From: Symmetrospora coprosmae
Lineage: Eukaryota > Basidiomycota > Cystobasidiomycetes > Symmetrosporaceae
Length of the DNA: 64,000 nt
NCBI GenBank assembly: GCA_008802785.1
Contig: VUYT01000015.1
Coordinates: 186,001-250,000, forward strand
Direction: 5' to 3'
Numbering within the stretch: the first letter of the stretch is position 1; each line of letters begins with the position of its first letter. A program made the position numbers and the translations under genes. The notes beneath the pieces are model-generated. The model saw only the letters and a program-made list of their open reading frames with translations. It was not told the DNA's origin and ran no database searches. Positions 38,184 to 48,627 of this stretch are shown here, in pieces.

Positions 38184-41046
38184 TCATACGCTATTCACTG
38201 CATTTCCCTCGAATTGATACCCCTGGCGCCTGGTGAGCTCCTTCGTCATGGCGTGGATCTGCTTGACGACGGAAGTGCACGCCGTGCCTTCGCGGCGCGA
38301 GCGAGGGAACCGGAAATCGAGAAAGACAGTACATACGGCCAAGTTGACGAAGATTGCCGACGGCGGTTCATCTCGCGAGCGTGTCTCGATGCCGAAGGCC
38401 GGAGTTCCGGAGTGACCAGCTCTGGTACGGGACGTAGGCGTTGATCGGGGTGCCGGAGCTATGGGCACCACATTACAGGTGTCGAGCATAACGTCACTCC
38501 AGGGGTAGACAGCGTTCCTATAGCAAAGGCTTGAACATGTCAGCTTGTCCCTCACACGGTCCGAAGCTGAGACACACTCACTGAAACCGCGGGTTGAGGC
38601 CATCGAGAAGTTCGCGCAATGTTGACTGCCGAGTGGCAGTAGCAATTTTGGGCTCGCCAACGAGAGGCTCAGGGTAGATGAGGGTGTCGTCGATATGCTC
38701 GATGTCCAATACGACTTGAGCGGCTTGCTGGCGGGTGAGCTCGCCATCGATGCAGAAGCCGCCTTCGTCGTCGATCTTCCCGGGATGACCCCAGCTGAGC
38801 AGTTTTCGAAAGAGCTCGCTCAGCGGGCTGCTTGGCACCGATATGCGGTAGGTGAGGACAGGCTCAGGTGCATCTCCGTTCTTTCCCGGTCGAAGTGCGC
38901 CACCAAAGCTGCCACACGAGTCGGATGTCAGCTGTCGTAATGCCACCTGCAGGTCAGCGAAAAGGAGCCTACTTGATGGCAGCATCGACGACCGTCCCCC
39001 TCATCTTCGGTAAGCCTAACAATGGGCACTGGTGTTGTCCTGCCTCCTCAAGTAGCTCGAGCAGGTCATCCTCATCGATGGGACCTAGGCTTTCCGTGCA
39101 GAAGAGACTGAATGGTTCGACCGGGGCGTCGAATGAGACGAAGCTGCGATCATCTCCTTTCTTATCCGCCTCAAGCTGCGCAAGGCAGAAGTCGATACCT
39201 CTGACCAGCCGCTGAAGGGAGAAGAAGTCGGCCTCTTCGCGCAACCTAGCGTATGCCCTTTCCGTTGGCGTGGCGTCGTTGGTGAGTATCATCGAGTGCG
39301 AACTGGAAAGAGGCAAGATGCATGCTCCGTTGAGGTAATCGAAGAGAATCCCAAACACCATACAGTGCCGCTCGCGGACGGGGACGTATAGCGTCCTGCC
39401 AACCTTGAGCTTGTGCCTGCATCGTTCGAGGACGCTCGAAAGCTCGCTAGGAGCATCTCGCTGGATTTGCTCGAAGGTCAGATGGTACCGCATCTTCTTG
39501 AAGATGAGCTGCATGATGGCAGCACGACCTTGCATGGGCTTGGGTTTGGTGATTGGCACGCTGCGGGCGCGTTGAGTTGGAGTTGCCGGGCGAGATAGCT
39601 GTTGAGGCGGAGTTTCTGCGGCTCGAGCACCGCGCGGGGCGGCTGATGAGGTTTGACGCGGTGGAGTGCGGGGCGGAGCAGCACGGTGAGCAGGGGCTGG
39701 AGCAGGAGAGGTCTGTCGAGGAGGCGTAACGGGTGGTGCGGACCTGCGAGCGGGAGCACGCGTGACAACTCGGGGCGCAACAGGTACGTCCGAGAAGGCA
39801 TGTCGCGACACGTGCGCCTCTTGGTAAACTCCCCTCGTACTATTTGAACACGTCTCACGTTGAGATTCCGGTTCGGCCCGTCGTGCCTCGTGACGGCTGC
39901 CAGAGTCCATAGCCTGACGCTCCTTCGAAACTAAAGCAGTGTGTCGTTCCGTCATCTCCGCCTCTTCCGAGCTTGCAGCCCGGCCGACGTAGCCTTCGGT
40001 ATTGTAGCCCGAAAGTGCATCCCGCCGACCCGTTCGCCCCTTAGGCCCGCTCGCCGAAGCATTACGCCGGCTGTTGCGGCTGTTCGTCCGGGTCAGCAGC
40101 GGTTCGACGGGTGACGAGTCGACGCTGCTTCGACGGCTTTCAGGCTTGTAATCTCGTGGCCGCCGCGATCTCGAGACAGTGGGCTCCTCTTCCTCCTCGA
40201 CATCACTCTCATCGGAGTCACGGGTGGATCTGGCTCTGTGACTCTTCCGACGAATCATACTGTGCTTGCGTGATGCTGTGCGGGAGCGAGCGTGACTCCT
40301 AGGCTTGGCTCGAGAACCCGAGGTATCGGAATCCGAGCTGGAGCTGGAGCCATGCCTGCGACCGCGATGCGTCCTGCTGTGCCTGGGCCTGCGGTTACCT
40401 TCCGATCTGGAGGAAGGGCCGGGTCTGCCCTCGCGGTGAGTGGCTCCTTCGAGCTCACGCTGAAGCCGACGCGCATCCCTGTGCGCCTGGCGCTCCTGTC
40501 GGACCCGTTCGCGTTCCGCCTTGCGTTGCAGCTTTGCCAGCCTTTGCTCGACGAGTTCCTGCTCTTTCGCTTCTGCCATCTCTGCCTGGCAGGCACTGAA
40601 GGGATTGTGGTAATAAGCTGACAGCGAACCGTCATTCAGTGTGTGGTGAAGCACAAAGCGGCAAGAGGGCGGAGAACTCACCAGCCGCAGCCCGATGACG
40701 CTCCACTTCGAGATTGACAGGGAGGTGAATGACTGCCTGCGAGGGGGCAGCTGACTGAGTGTCATAATACGAAGACGGTCCCGGTGTGCTTGGGTAGGCG
40801 ATTGGCATGCGGTTATCGTAGATGTCCATCTTGGGAGCTGCTTCACCAGACCGGAAAGCGCGCTCTTCTTCGTCTCCCTGCAACTCGGTAATGGAGCCAC
40901 CTAGGAGGGGCTGGTCCTGATAAGGACGGTATATCACTGCGGGCATAACGATCGTCACACAGGTCAGCAGAGTCATTTCGGTCACTTGTCGAGGTGCAAA
41001 AGCCAGTCGTTTACAGAGACTTACAATGTGTCGTTTCAGCTGTCAT
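38184..41046 (-). CDS. BTB-like protein with Arg/Ser-rich region, paralogue B
   Basis: Five exons join in phase (41046-41025, 40936-40682, 40581-38973, 38908-38582, 38517-38184) for 848 residues starting MTAETTHLIYRPYQDQ. Residues 90-150 form a coiled coil (EMAEAKEQELVEQRLAKLQ, RERVRQERQAHRDARRLQRE). Residues 150-260 are Arg/Ser/His rich (RGRRHGSSSSSDSDTS, RSHARSRTASRKHS). A Pro/Ala stretch follows, then the BTB-like block at about 490-610 (HLTFEQIQRDAPSELSSVLE, GRTLYVPVRERHCMVFGILF, LNGACILPLSS, LREEADFFSLQRLV), whose parts match KCTD-type BTB order more clearly than in paralogue A. A second ordered C-terminal domain includes QVVLDIEHIDDTLIYPEP and CTVFLDFRFPRSR. The first coding exon is only 22 bases. 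Function unknown. Confidence 0.72.
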
Positions 41047-41942
41047 GCGAGACTGCAGAAGGCGACGTGAAGGATTTACTAGAGAGGGTTGAGGCGAAGG
41101 AACGAGGGGAGCACAGGCGCGACAAGAAGGAGAGCTGACCCACAAGAATGAGGACAGAGGGACCCGCCCGAGGGATCCGGCTTCTTGAGGAGCTGTCGTA
41201 CCGGGGTTGCGACAGAGCGCACCGACTGAACTGACGGACGGGACGTCCCTAATCAGTCAGTCATTCCAACAGTCTTCTGTGAAGTCAGTGGGAAGCGAAA
41301 GGGTGTCAGGCGATGTCTGCTGTCAGTTTGCTACCCGTTATCCGGGCCGCGACCGATTTTCAGCCGTGGACCCGCTGCCGCGTCCTGACGGACGTCCCTC
41401 AACGGAGGTGCTGACGGGAAGCGGAGGACATTCTCCAGACGGCAAGGCGAACCGCCGATCTCCCGTAGGTGTCGTAACGCTTCCACCTGTGCGGTCGTCG
41501 TCTGGCTAGACGTCGGCTGGTCCCGGGTTGATCTCACATCTCTTGCGAGCCGTGTCGCAGGAAGCAAACCGCTCCGTACCAAGCTGCGTGTCGTGCGGCA
41601 CGCGTACAATGTGCTACCCTGTGATGGCTGACTGCATGCGACGGACAGACAGCGCGCTCTTGGGCAGACCAGGCCGGATTTCTTGAGGCGACTGGCCACG
41701 TCTGCCGTCATCTGCCGTCAGAGCAGGAGTTGGAGCATGGAGCATGGCACATGATATGACATGTCAATGACGAATAGAGTCACGTCGCGGTTGCCAGTGC
41801 TGTGCTGTACTGGCGCGTAGGCGTGACGCGGTCTTTCGGCTCGGGCTGGCGATTGACCGTCAGGGCAGAGCTGGGAAATGTGCGGGACAGCACGGGACGA
41901 CACCTTGGGTTCGCTCTGTCACCCGGCCGACACGCTACCAGG
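41047..41942. promoter_or_regulatory. Divergent gap, BTB-like paralogue B and mitofissin
   Basis: These 896 bases separate the paralogue B start (minus) from the mitofissin start (plus). Open frames of 60-130 codons exist on both strands but none resembles a protein family. A direct duplication of a ten-base TCTGCCGTCA word occurs near 41700-41720. Otherwise nothing distinctive is seen. Confidence 0.5.
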
Positions 41943-42342
41943 ATGGCTCTCGGACGGCTGACGCACTATGGCATCGACCTCGTCATGCTCTCGGTCATCC
42001 TCGCAGGAGTAAAGCGCACTTCTGGCTTTGGGTGCGCGCCGTACCCTCTGGCTTGCCCCTGGCCACGTGAGGGTCGCGGACGGTGGTTGCTCAGACTGAC
42101 ACAACCCCCGCACCCATCTCACGGTGTCTGCACATTCTGCACGTTGCTCCCACTACCTCGCTGCTTCGCATCTTGCCCACTCTCACAGCCTCTCGCCCCG
42201 GGCAATGGGAATTCCAGAAGGCACCCCTCAAGATGTCGCCAACCGCTATCTCGGCGTCGGCGAACGCGTTTTCGACTATGCGACAGGACTCAGCTACGGC
42301 AGCGCCTACTTTGAGAGGGAAGGAAAGTCGCACAGCAAATAA
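41943..42342 (+). CDS. ATG44: Mitofissin (Atg44/DUF1748 family), mitochondrial fission factor
   Basis: Mitofissins are fungal proteins of about 70-90 residues in the mitochondrial intermembrane space that bind and fragment membranes and are needed for mitophagy. Two short exons (41943-42031 and 42189-42342; donor GTGCGC, acceptor CACAG, phase 2) give 80 residues. Exon 1 reads MALGRLTHYGIDLVMLSVI, then LAGVKRTSGFG. This is the characteristic start of the family, with an amphipathic or membrane-interacting helix and a KR-x-TG motif. Exon 2 contains RYLGVGERVFDYATGLSYGS and ends AYFEREGKSHSK, matching the family's YLxVGExVxD and SSYFER pattern. The intron is 157 bases. Family membership is a judgement from remembered motifs, but both halves match in order and phase. 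Confidence 0.85.
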
Positions 42343-42516
42343 GGTGAGGCGGGTCTCATGCAGAGTGGTCATAAGAGACGTGTCTCGAGTCCTGACGCGT
42401 TTGGATGGGCCCTTCGAAACAGTGCGTGACACCCCTCGGCCGATACAGTACATCTACCTCGTGTGTAGCCAGACGGAGGGAGTGCCCACTGCTGCTGAAT
42501 ACTGCTACTGCTACTG

Positions 42517-45258
42517 CTACTGCTTCTCTGCCCGTTTCTGCTCCGCCGCATCCTCGCTATCCCTCTTTAGCAGCACCCTCGCAATGCTCGCATTGAGCTC
42601 GTCCCTCCACCTGCACTGGCTCGTAAAGTCCTTGTCGATGCGCTCTGCCTCCTTGACGAGCGCGACGATCCAGCGCGTCACGCCCGGGTTGAGCGACGAC
42701 GGCGTCGTCTGACCAGACGAGAGGCTTTTGCGCAGGTTGACCTGCGACGCGTACTTGCCGTGCCCTCCTCGGGTGGCGTCATCGTCGTCCGAGCTGGCAG
42801 TCGAGCGGCCGCCGGGCGTCGGAGGCCCGCCTGCGTACTGCTGCTCGTCCGCGTGCTCCGTGTAGGGAAAGGGCGCGTCTCGCTGCGTCATCATCTTCTT
42901 TGTGGCGCGAGACGATGATGCCGTCCTCCCAGTTCCCGACAGCGACACGTCCGCCGTGGAAGACGTCTGCTGCCGGCGGTGCTGTGCGGCCACCTGCCTC
43001 GCGAAAAGCGCATGCGAGCCGTCTGCAGCGTGATTGACGTTGATGAACTTGCTTACGAGCGGCGGCTGGCGATACGGCTGCTGCTGCGCGGGAGGATGTT
43101 GCTGACCGGGCGTGGCCGTCCCGCTCGTGACTGGTGCAGACGTCTGTCTGCCTCTCGTGCCAGCGCGCTGGCTCCCGGGCGGATGGCCACCTGTCGAAGT
43201 CTGCTGCAGCAGGGCGGCCTGTGCAGGCGAGGCGGTGGACATTGAGGAGGACATGCGCTGCGCTCGCATGGTGTTTACAGGTGAAGGAGGGGACGTGCCG
43301 CTGCTGTCGACGCTCGTGAGTCCGGCAAGGCTGGCGAGCCGAGTGATGGATCCAAAGTAGCCGGAAGCGCGTTTGAGCGTCCCAAAGGCGCCGCCGCCGC
43401 CGCCGGCCGTGGGCGCATTCGGCGAGAGCGGCGTCAGGCCTCCGGCTGTAGCGGACGAAGCGCTTCTGCGCAGGCTGGCGCGTGCTCCAGAATAGCTATC
43501 GAAGTAGCCTGGATCCCCTGCCTGACCCCGACCTTGCGCCTGCAGATCCGTCCCGCTGACTTTGCGGAGCCGGCGTGCGAGATCTTCGGCTTCCTGCGTA
43601 GTGAACGTTGCGACCGATGCGCCAGAAGTTGTGCGCCCATGACGACGTCGACTGGCAATCCCGGAAGCCTGCTTGTCCGCCCCAGCAGGGAAGGGTACTT
43701 CTGTGGCACCCGGTGTTCGGTCCCCGTCCGCAGCTACCGAGATGGACGGTGTCTCAGGCATGTGATTAGTCGGCGAGATGTTCTGCTCGAGAATCTCGCC
43801 TAATCCTTCTGTCTTCGTGTCTAGGCGCGGCTCGAGCGGGGCGGTGGACCTCCGGATGCCAGACGTGAGAGGCGAGACTCGTGTAGTGCCTGGTGCACCA
43901 GCTATCGAAGTGAGCGAGCGGATGGTGGACGATGATGCTTTCCGCAGATTCGAGAGGCGCGGCTTGGTGTTCTGTGGGCGGGGAGGTTGAGGCAGCTGAT
44001 CCTGTACATGAGGAGAAGGTGGTTGTGCCGTTGTCCGGGCGGGCGAACGAACGGTCGGTGTGGGCGGGTGTTCGCGTCGGCTGTTCTCGACGACTGTGGA
44101 GGGCTGTGCTGGCTCGCTGGAGGGAAGCGCGCGCTTGGTTGCGACCACCGGCGATAGCGGGTTCGCCTTTTCGACCAGAGGCGTGAGATGACCATCATTG
44201 TCCTGCTGTCCCTCCCGTTCGGGCTCTCGAGGCGCGAGGAGGGATTGCAAGTCTCGCTCACTCTTGACCACTTTACTCAGTCCTCCTTCCACCGCGAGTG
44301 TAGGAGCCCGACGTGGGTGGCTTTCCATGCCAGCACTTCCCTGCTTCGGTGTGCTTCCCAAAATGCCGTCGTCCTCCTCGCGCGGCTCGGTTTCCGGCGT
44401 TGGGATGCGCGCGACCTCCTGCTTCTCGAATGTCAATGCGGGGAAGCCGGCGCCGGTGCCGTTCTTTGCCTTTCTGCGGTTCTTTTTGCCAATCTCGAGC
44501 ACCTTGTAGCTCTCTGGCGAGTTGATCGGCGAATCCTTTGTTAAAGCGTCAGGCGAAGCTGCTCTGCTGCTGTTGGCAGAGATCCATCCTTCTCCATCGT
44601 CCTCCGCTTCCGCCATGGGCGTTGGTACGGCTTTCTCCTTCTCCTTCTCCTTGACGCGCGCCTGGCTCCTCTCGGCGCCCCTTTTTGAGGTGGTTCGCTT
44701 CATCGCGTTCCCTCCTCCGCCTCCGTCTGCCTGGTCGTCCTCATCGTCCTTCTCCGCGTTGCGCGAGGCAGCGGTAGCTGCAGAGGCAATGTCATTGGCG
44801 AGGTTGGCGAGAGAGACATGCGAGCGGGCCTTCTTCCCGGACGTGATGGTTGTACTCGCAGTCATCCCCTGCGCAGCAGCAAGCGCCGATGAGGAGGCAT
44901 TGCTCTTCCTGCTCATGCCCGTCATGCCGTGCATGCCTGCGATGCCAACCTTGCTCCTCCTCTTTGGGCCAATCTTGGCATGGTGATGGTGGCCCCCGCT
45001 GGCGCTGTGGTGATGATGGTGGTGGTGGTGCCCGCGGCCATCCTCGCTGCCTTGCTCGGCTGCTGCTGCTGCTGCTCCATTCTGCGACGAATGCCGGCGG
45101 TTCGACGGAGGCTTGTCCCCGACTGCGCCTGCGCTTGCCAGGTTTGTCGATGACGACTGGCGGCGGTTGCCGGACGCCGAGGACGAGGAGGGTGCAGGAT
45201 TGGAAGCGGATGAAGAAGGGTGGCGGACGACTGTCGACGAGGACTTTGTGCTGGTCAT
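42517..45258 (-). CDS. Large intrinsically disordered protein, unknown function
   Basis: One uninterrupted frame of 913 residues starts at ATG 45258 (MTSTKSSSTVVRHPSSSAS) and is the only long intronless coding region in the window. It is dominated by Ser, Pro, Thr and Ala. Residues 75-93 hold two histidine tracts (eight and four in a row). A charged block (RVKEKEKEKAVP) follows, then a short conserved-looking EDDGEGWISANSSRAASP and further disorder. The C-terminal 90 residues look folded and helical (VTRWIVALVKEAERIDKDF, CRWRDELNASIARVLLKRD). I recognise no family. The Ser/Thr-Pro density suggests a heavily phosphorylated scaffold or polarity protein; this is inference. It is divergent from the thioredoxin gene. 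Confidence 0.75.
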   Translation of the reverse strand: MTSTKSSSTVVRHPSSSASNPAPSSSSASGNRRQSSSTNLASAGAVGDKPPSNRRHSSQNGAAAAAAEQGSEDGRGHHHHHHHHSASGGHHHHAKIGPKRRSKVGIAGMHGMTGMSRKSNASSSALAAAQGMTASTTITSGKKARSHVSLANLANDIASAATAASRNAEKDDEDDQADGGGGGNAMKRTTSKRGAERSQARVKEKEKEKAVPTPMAEAEDDGEGWISANSSRAASPDALTKDSPINSPESYKVLEIGKKNRRKAKNGTGAGFPALTFEKQEVARIPTPETEPREEDDGILGSTPKQGSAGMESHPRRAPTLAVEGGLSKVVKSERDLQSLLAPREPEREGQQDNDGHLTPLVEKANPLSPVVATKRALPSSEPAQPSTVVENSRREHPPTPTVRSPARTTAQPPSPHVQDQLPQPPRPQNTKPRLSNLRKASSSTIRSLTSIAGAPGTTRVSPLTSGIRRSTAPLEPRLDTKTEGLGEILEQNISPTNHMPETPSISVAADGDRTPGATEVPFPAGADKQASGIASRRRHGRTTSGASVATFTTQEAEDLARRLRKVSGTDLQAQGRGQAGDPGYFDSYSGARASLRRSASSATAGGLTPLSPNAPTAGGGGGAFGTLKRASGYFGSITRLASLAGLTSVDSSGTSPPSPVNTMRAQRMSSSMSTASPAQAALLQQTSTGGHPPGSQRAGTRGRQTSAPVTSGTATPGQQHPPAQQQPYRQPPLVSKFINVNHAADGSHALFARQVAAQHRRQQTSSTADVSLSGTGRTASSSRATKKMMTQRDAPFPYTEHADEQQYAGGPPTPGGRSTASSDDDDATRGGHGKYASQVNLRKSLSSGQTTPSSLNPGVTRWIVALVKEAERIDKDFTSQCRWRDELNASIARVLLKRDSEDAAEQKRAEKQ

Positions 45259-46095
45259 GGTCTGGCGGTGTAACGCGAAGATTGATTCGATGCGTCAGCG
45301 TGAGCTGGAAGCCCTGTCTGCGTGAAACGCGCTGTGCAGCCCAAGCGAGCAAGCCGGGTGGTACTGCAATGAATGCCAGGGGAGCGGCAAGATGGAAGAC
45401 CCACAATGTCAGGACAATGTTCAGCGAGGACACTGTTTGTTGCTGCGAGTAGTTCTAGTATGGGTCTGTTTGGCCCGCCTGCCTAAGACGGGGATGACGG
45501 GTTGACAGCGGCGGCCAGCCTGTCGGACGACAGGACAGGGACAGGCGAACGGTCTCCACTTTGGCAGGTTGGCCGCACGTACGCTTGCACGGGTCGGAGC
45601 TCCTTCTCTTGCCTGTCGTGTGGTCTCGTACTCGTTGAGATGGAGCACAGCAAGAGCAGCAAGCTGCACAGAGAGATGTGTGTGGCGCTGCTGCTCCTCG
45701 CGAGCTCGGCAATCTGAGCAGAGGCTCCTGCGATGCTCGCCTCGGAAGACCGCGGCTGACAGGGGACAGCTGGGCGAGGAACAAGCAGCGCAGCAGCAGA
45801 GACGCGTCACAGTGACAGAGCAGCAGTCTAGACATATCCCGTGTATCCCCAAGCCGCGTCCTCGAATCTGTCAGCTTGTTGATTCTCGCAGCTTCCTCTG
45901 TGCCGCTGCGGCAGCGCGCGCGCGTCTGCTTGCTCAGCGGGCGCGGGCTGCTCCAGAGCGTCATCCACCCATCCCATCCCATCCCATCCCATCGTCCATT
46001 CTCTGCTTCTTTCCCTCACCACACAATCAATTAGTGCTCTCACAGCTTCTGCTCACTCTCAATCCTAGATCGCATTCTCATACACCTTCACAACA
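45259..46095. promoter_or_regulatory. Divergent promoter, disordered protein and thioredoxin
   Basis: These 837 bases separate two divergent start codons. A run of five CCCAT units (45968-45993) and pyrimidine-rich leader sequence lie about 100-130 bases before the thioredoxin ATG. The sequence context caacaATGG at that ATG is favourable. No gene is supported inside. Confidence 0.55.
45968..45993. repeat. (CCCAT)5 pentanucleotide repeat
   Basis: Five tandem copies of CCCAT lie in the promoter or leader of the thioredoxin gene, about 105 bases upstream of its start codon. Confidence 0.85.
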
Positions 46096-47185
46096 ATGGT
46101 AGCAGGCGGACCCACCATCAAGGGACTCTCCGAGTTCAAGGAGGTCGTGAGTCGGGCAACCCAGGCCCAACCACGGGCGAGGGCATGGCAAGGCGCACAG
46201 CTGCACTCTGGCTGACGCGCTTTCTCCTCTGTATCCCAGATTGGCACCGAGAAGCCCATCATCATTGATTTCTGTTCGTGCCGGTAACAGCCGCCTCGGA
46301 TGCACCGCGTGTTCTGCGCACTATGTCGCCTCTTGCTGACGCCGGCTACGATTTCCCCTGTCTGCTGCCATCCCCTGGCATCTCCTTGCTCATGACGCTG
46401 GATTCGGTTCTCTCCTTATCAGCCGCGACTTGGTGAGCCTGTCTTCTACCGGACCTGCATCGCGCTCTCTCGGAGTGGGACTGACAGGCCTGCAACCGCC
46501 CCGGCCCGCTCTGTTACACACTCACCGATAACAGGTGCGGTCCTTGCAAAGTGAGTCCTCGCCACGTAGTAGTGCGCCCGGACAGGAGGGCGGTCTAGCT
46601 TACGGTCCAACCCCTGGCACCGGCTCGCTTCCTCGCGAATCAGATCATCTCGCCCGTCTTCGAGAAGCTCGCGCAGTCTGACGAGTACAAGGACAAGGCT
46701 GGCTTCTACACGGTTCGTTTCGCGTGCGCGCTCGAGATAGCTCTTCAATGCTGTCTGGCTGATGCTCGGTGACGCTCTCCCCTGTAACTCGACTATACGC
46801 AGATCGACGTCGATGATGAGGAGGTTCGCTCACAATTCACAGCAGATTGCTGGTCACGGCCGCTGACGCTCTTCAGCGTCCCCACAGGACATCGCTCAGG
46901 AAGTCGGCATCCGCGCCATGCCCACCTTCATGGTCTTCAAGAACGGCCAGAAGGGTGCGTGCGCCCGGTCGACCATCCATCGAGCACGGACGCACAGGTC
47001 CAGCTGACACTATTTCACATTCCTGTGCCTTCTCGCAGTCGACAGCTTCTCCGGCGCCGACAAGGCCAAGCTTCAGGTCAGTTCGATCGTATCGCGCGGG
47101 TGTTCATGCACATGTTACATCCGAACTAACACCTGCCTGCAATCACGCCTGTTTACAGGAGTTTGTCCAGAAGTACGCGGCCTAG
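46096..47185 (+). CDS. Thioredoxin, nine exons
   Basis: Thioredoxin is the small cytosolic dithiol reductant reduced by thioredoxin reductase. Nine exons join in phase: 46096-46146, 46240-46273, 46423-46432, 46535-46550, 46644-46712, 46803-46823, 46888-46954, 47039-47076, 47159-47185. The product has 110 residues, the usual length. It shows KPIIIDFSATW, the active site WCGPCK, ISPVFEKLA, the buried acidic VDDEEDIAQE region, and the cis-proline loop RAMPTFMVFKNGQK, ending with FVQKYAA. Exons 3 and 4 are only 10 and 16 bases, and the WCGPC motif is built from them. Only 333 of 1,090 bases are coding. No targeting peptide is present, so the protein is probably cytosolic. Confidence 0.94.
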
Positions 47186-48627
47186 AGATTATGTCCGTCT
47201 ACACGGCTGCGAGTGTCTCCGGTTCTGCCGTCCTTCTGCAATGCCCTGTCCACAGCCCACTGGCCAAAGGCCCCGCACATTGACCAGCACGAAGCCAGCA
47301 CTGACCGTCTGGGACCGCATACTCTCAAATCACGTCTGCAAAGGGAGCCTGCCTCGCGCAACACACCCTCGGCTGCATTTTCCTGCTTTGAGGCGTCCAT
47401 TCCTGCTTTTCTGCCTTTGCCGTTCGAATGTAGTCGGCTAACACCGCGCAATAGCAAAAGCGGCTGCTGTAGTATACTTCGCAGGCTGACAATGTCGTAG
47501 CGGAGCGCTCGAACATCGTACGTCGACATGAGCCGACGTTTCAGTCATGCTGCGTAAAGTTGCAACCAAAATCGTGGAGCGCCGTTGGGCTGGGCCGCGG
47601 AACGGCGCAGGACGTGTCGGTAATCCGACCTGCACTCGTCAGATGTTGTCATGAGGATTCAGGCGACAGCTCAGCAACTTACCGCTATCTGTGCTGCTCA
47701 GCTGCAGTGAAAAGCCTACAGCCGCTGTCACCCCCGCCACTGACAATTCAACGCCTCGGTGGCGTCGGGATCTTTTCGGACCCAATTCCGAAGCCGCTGC
47801 CCTCAAAGATTGCGGGTCCGCCAGCGACTAACCACAAGAGGCAGCGGTACAGGTTCAGAAACATGGATGAAGCAATTGGAATATTGCGAGGACCTGATCT
47901 GACAGCACTCGCTCAGCGCGCTCATTGACATTCTGGCCCGTCCCGTTGACTTTGCAGCGAGTGAGGGAGGTGCCCTCGTCCGCTCGCACTCAAAGAAGCA
48001 TGCCGACGTTTCCCCTATAAGCTGGACTGACAGGACAGCCGGACACTTGCAGACGCAGACCTCCGCCCTCGCACCCACTCTGCTGCTCCATCGCACCACC
48101 CACACTCCTTCTTCAGCGGGTCCTCGCTCTCCGCGAGGAGGCGATAATCAGGTCTGCTTCTTTCGTTCACACCAAGTATTCCAGGATCCGTCGGCAAGCG
48201 TCAGTGCGCAGGTCACCAGCTGCACATCCACCACACTCTTTTCACCCACACGAAATCAGTCAGTTAGGCAACAGGTGTTTGCATCTGCACGCCGCTTCTT
48301 CCCTCGACGTACCAGCCAAGACTTGAAGCAGAACCACGGGAGGCAGGAGGGAGGAAGGAGACTCATTCGCATAGAAGGATAGCGCAAAGCAGTCACAGTG
48401 CATCGAACAGCTCGGATCAGAACAGCGGAGGAGCTGCATTATCCAGCAACGAAAGGAAAGCCGACCGGCTGAGGCAGCTTCACGGGAAGCCATCACGTGT
48501 TCGGGAAGGATTGTGGCGACCAGAAAAGGCAACGCAGCCGGCGAAAGACGGGAGCGTCACGCGTGAAGCGTCTGCAGCAAGGACGAGCGCTTGGTCGCCC
48601 CACCGCATTACCTAGTCGCTATCCTCG
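47186..48627. promoter_or_regulatory. 1.4 kb gap with promoter of the b561 gene
   Basis: No protein family is recognisable here. The left part is the thioredoxin 3' region. A TATAA at 48016-48020 and a palindromic CACGTG at 48494-48499 lie upstream of the b561 start codon. The stretch 48050-48400 is pyrimidine-rich and ATG-poor, like a leader. If the TATA box is used, the 5' leader would be about 580 bases, long for a fungus, and might contain an intron. Confidence 0.5.

Noticed and set aside
43000-45430. Plus-strand frames rich in Cys, Arg and Ser
   Set aside because: They are antisense to the 913-residue intronless gene and carry no domains.
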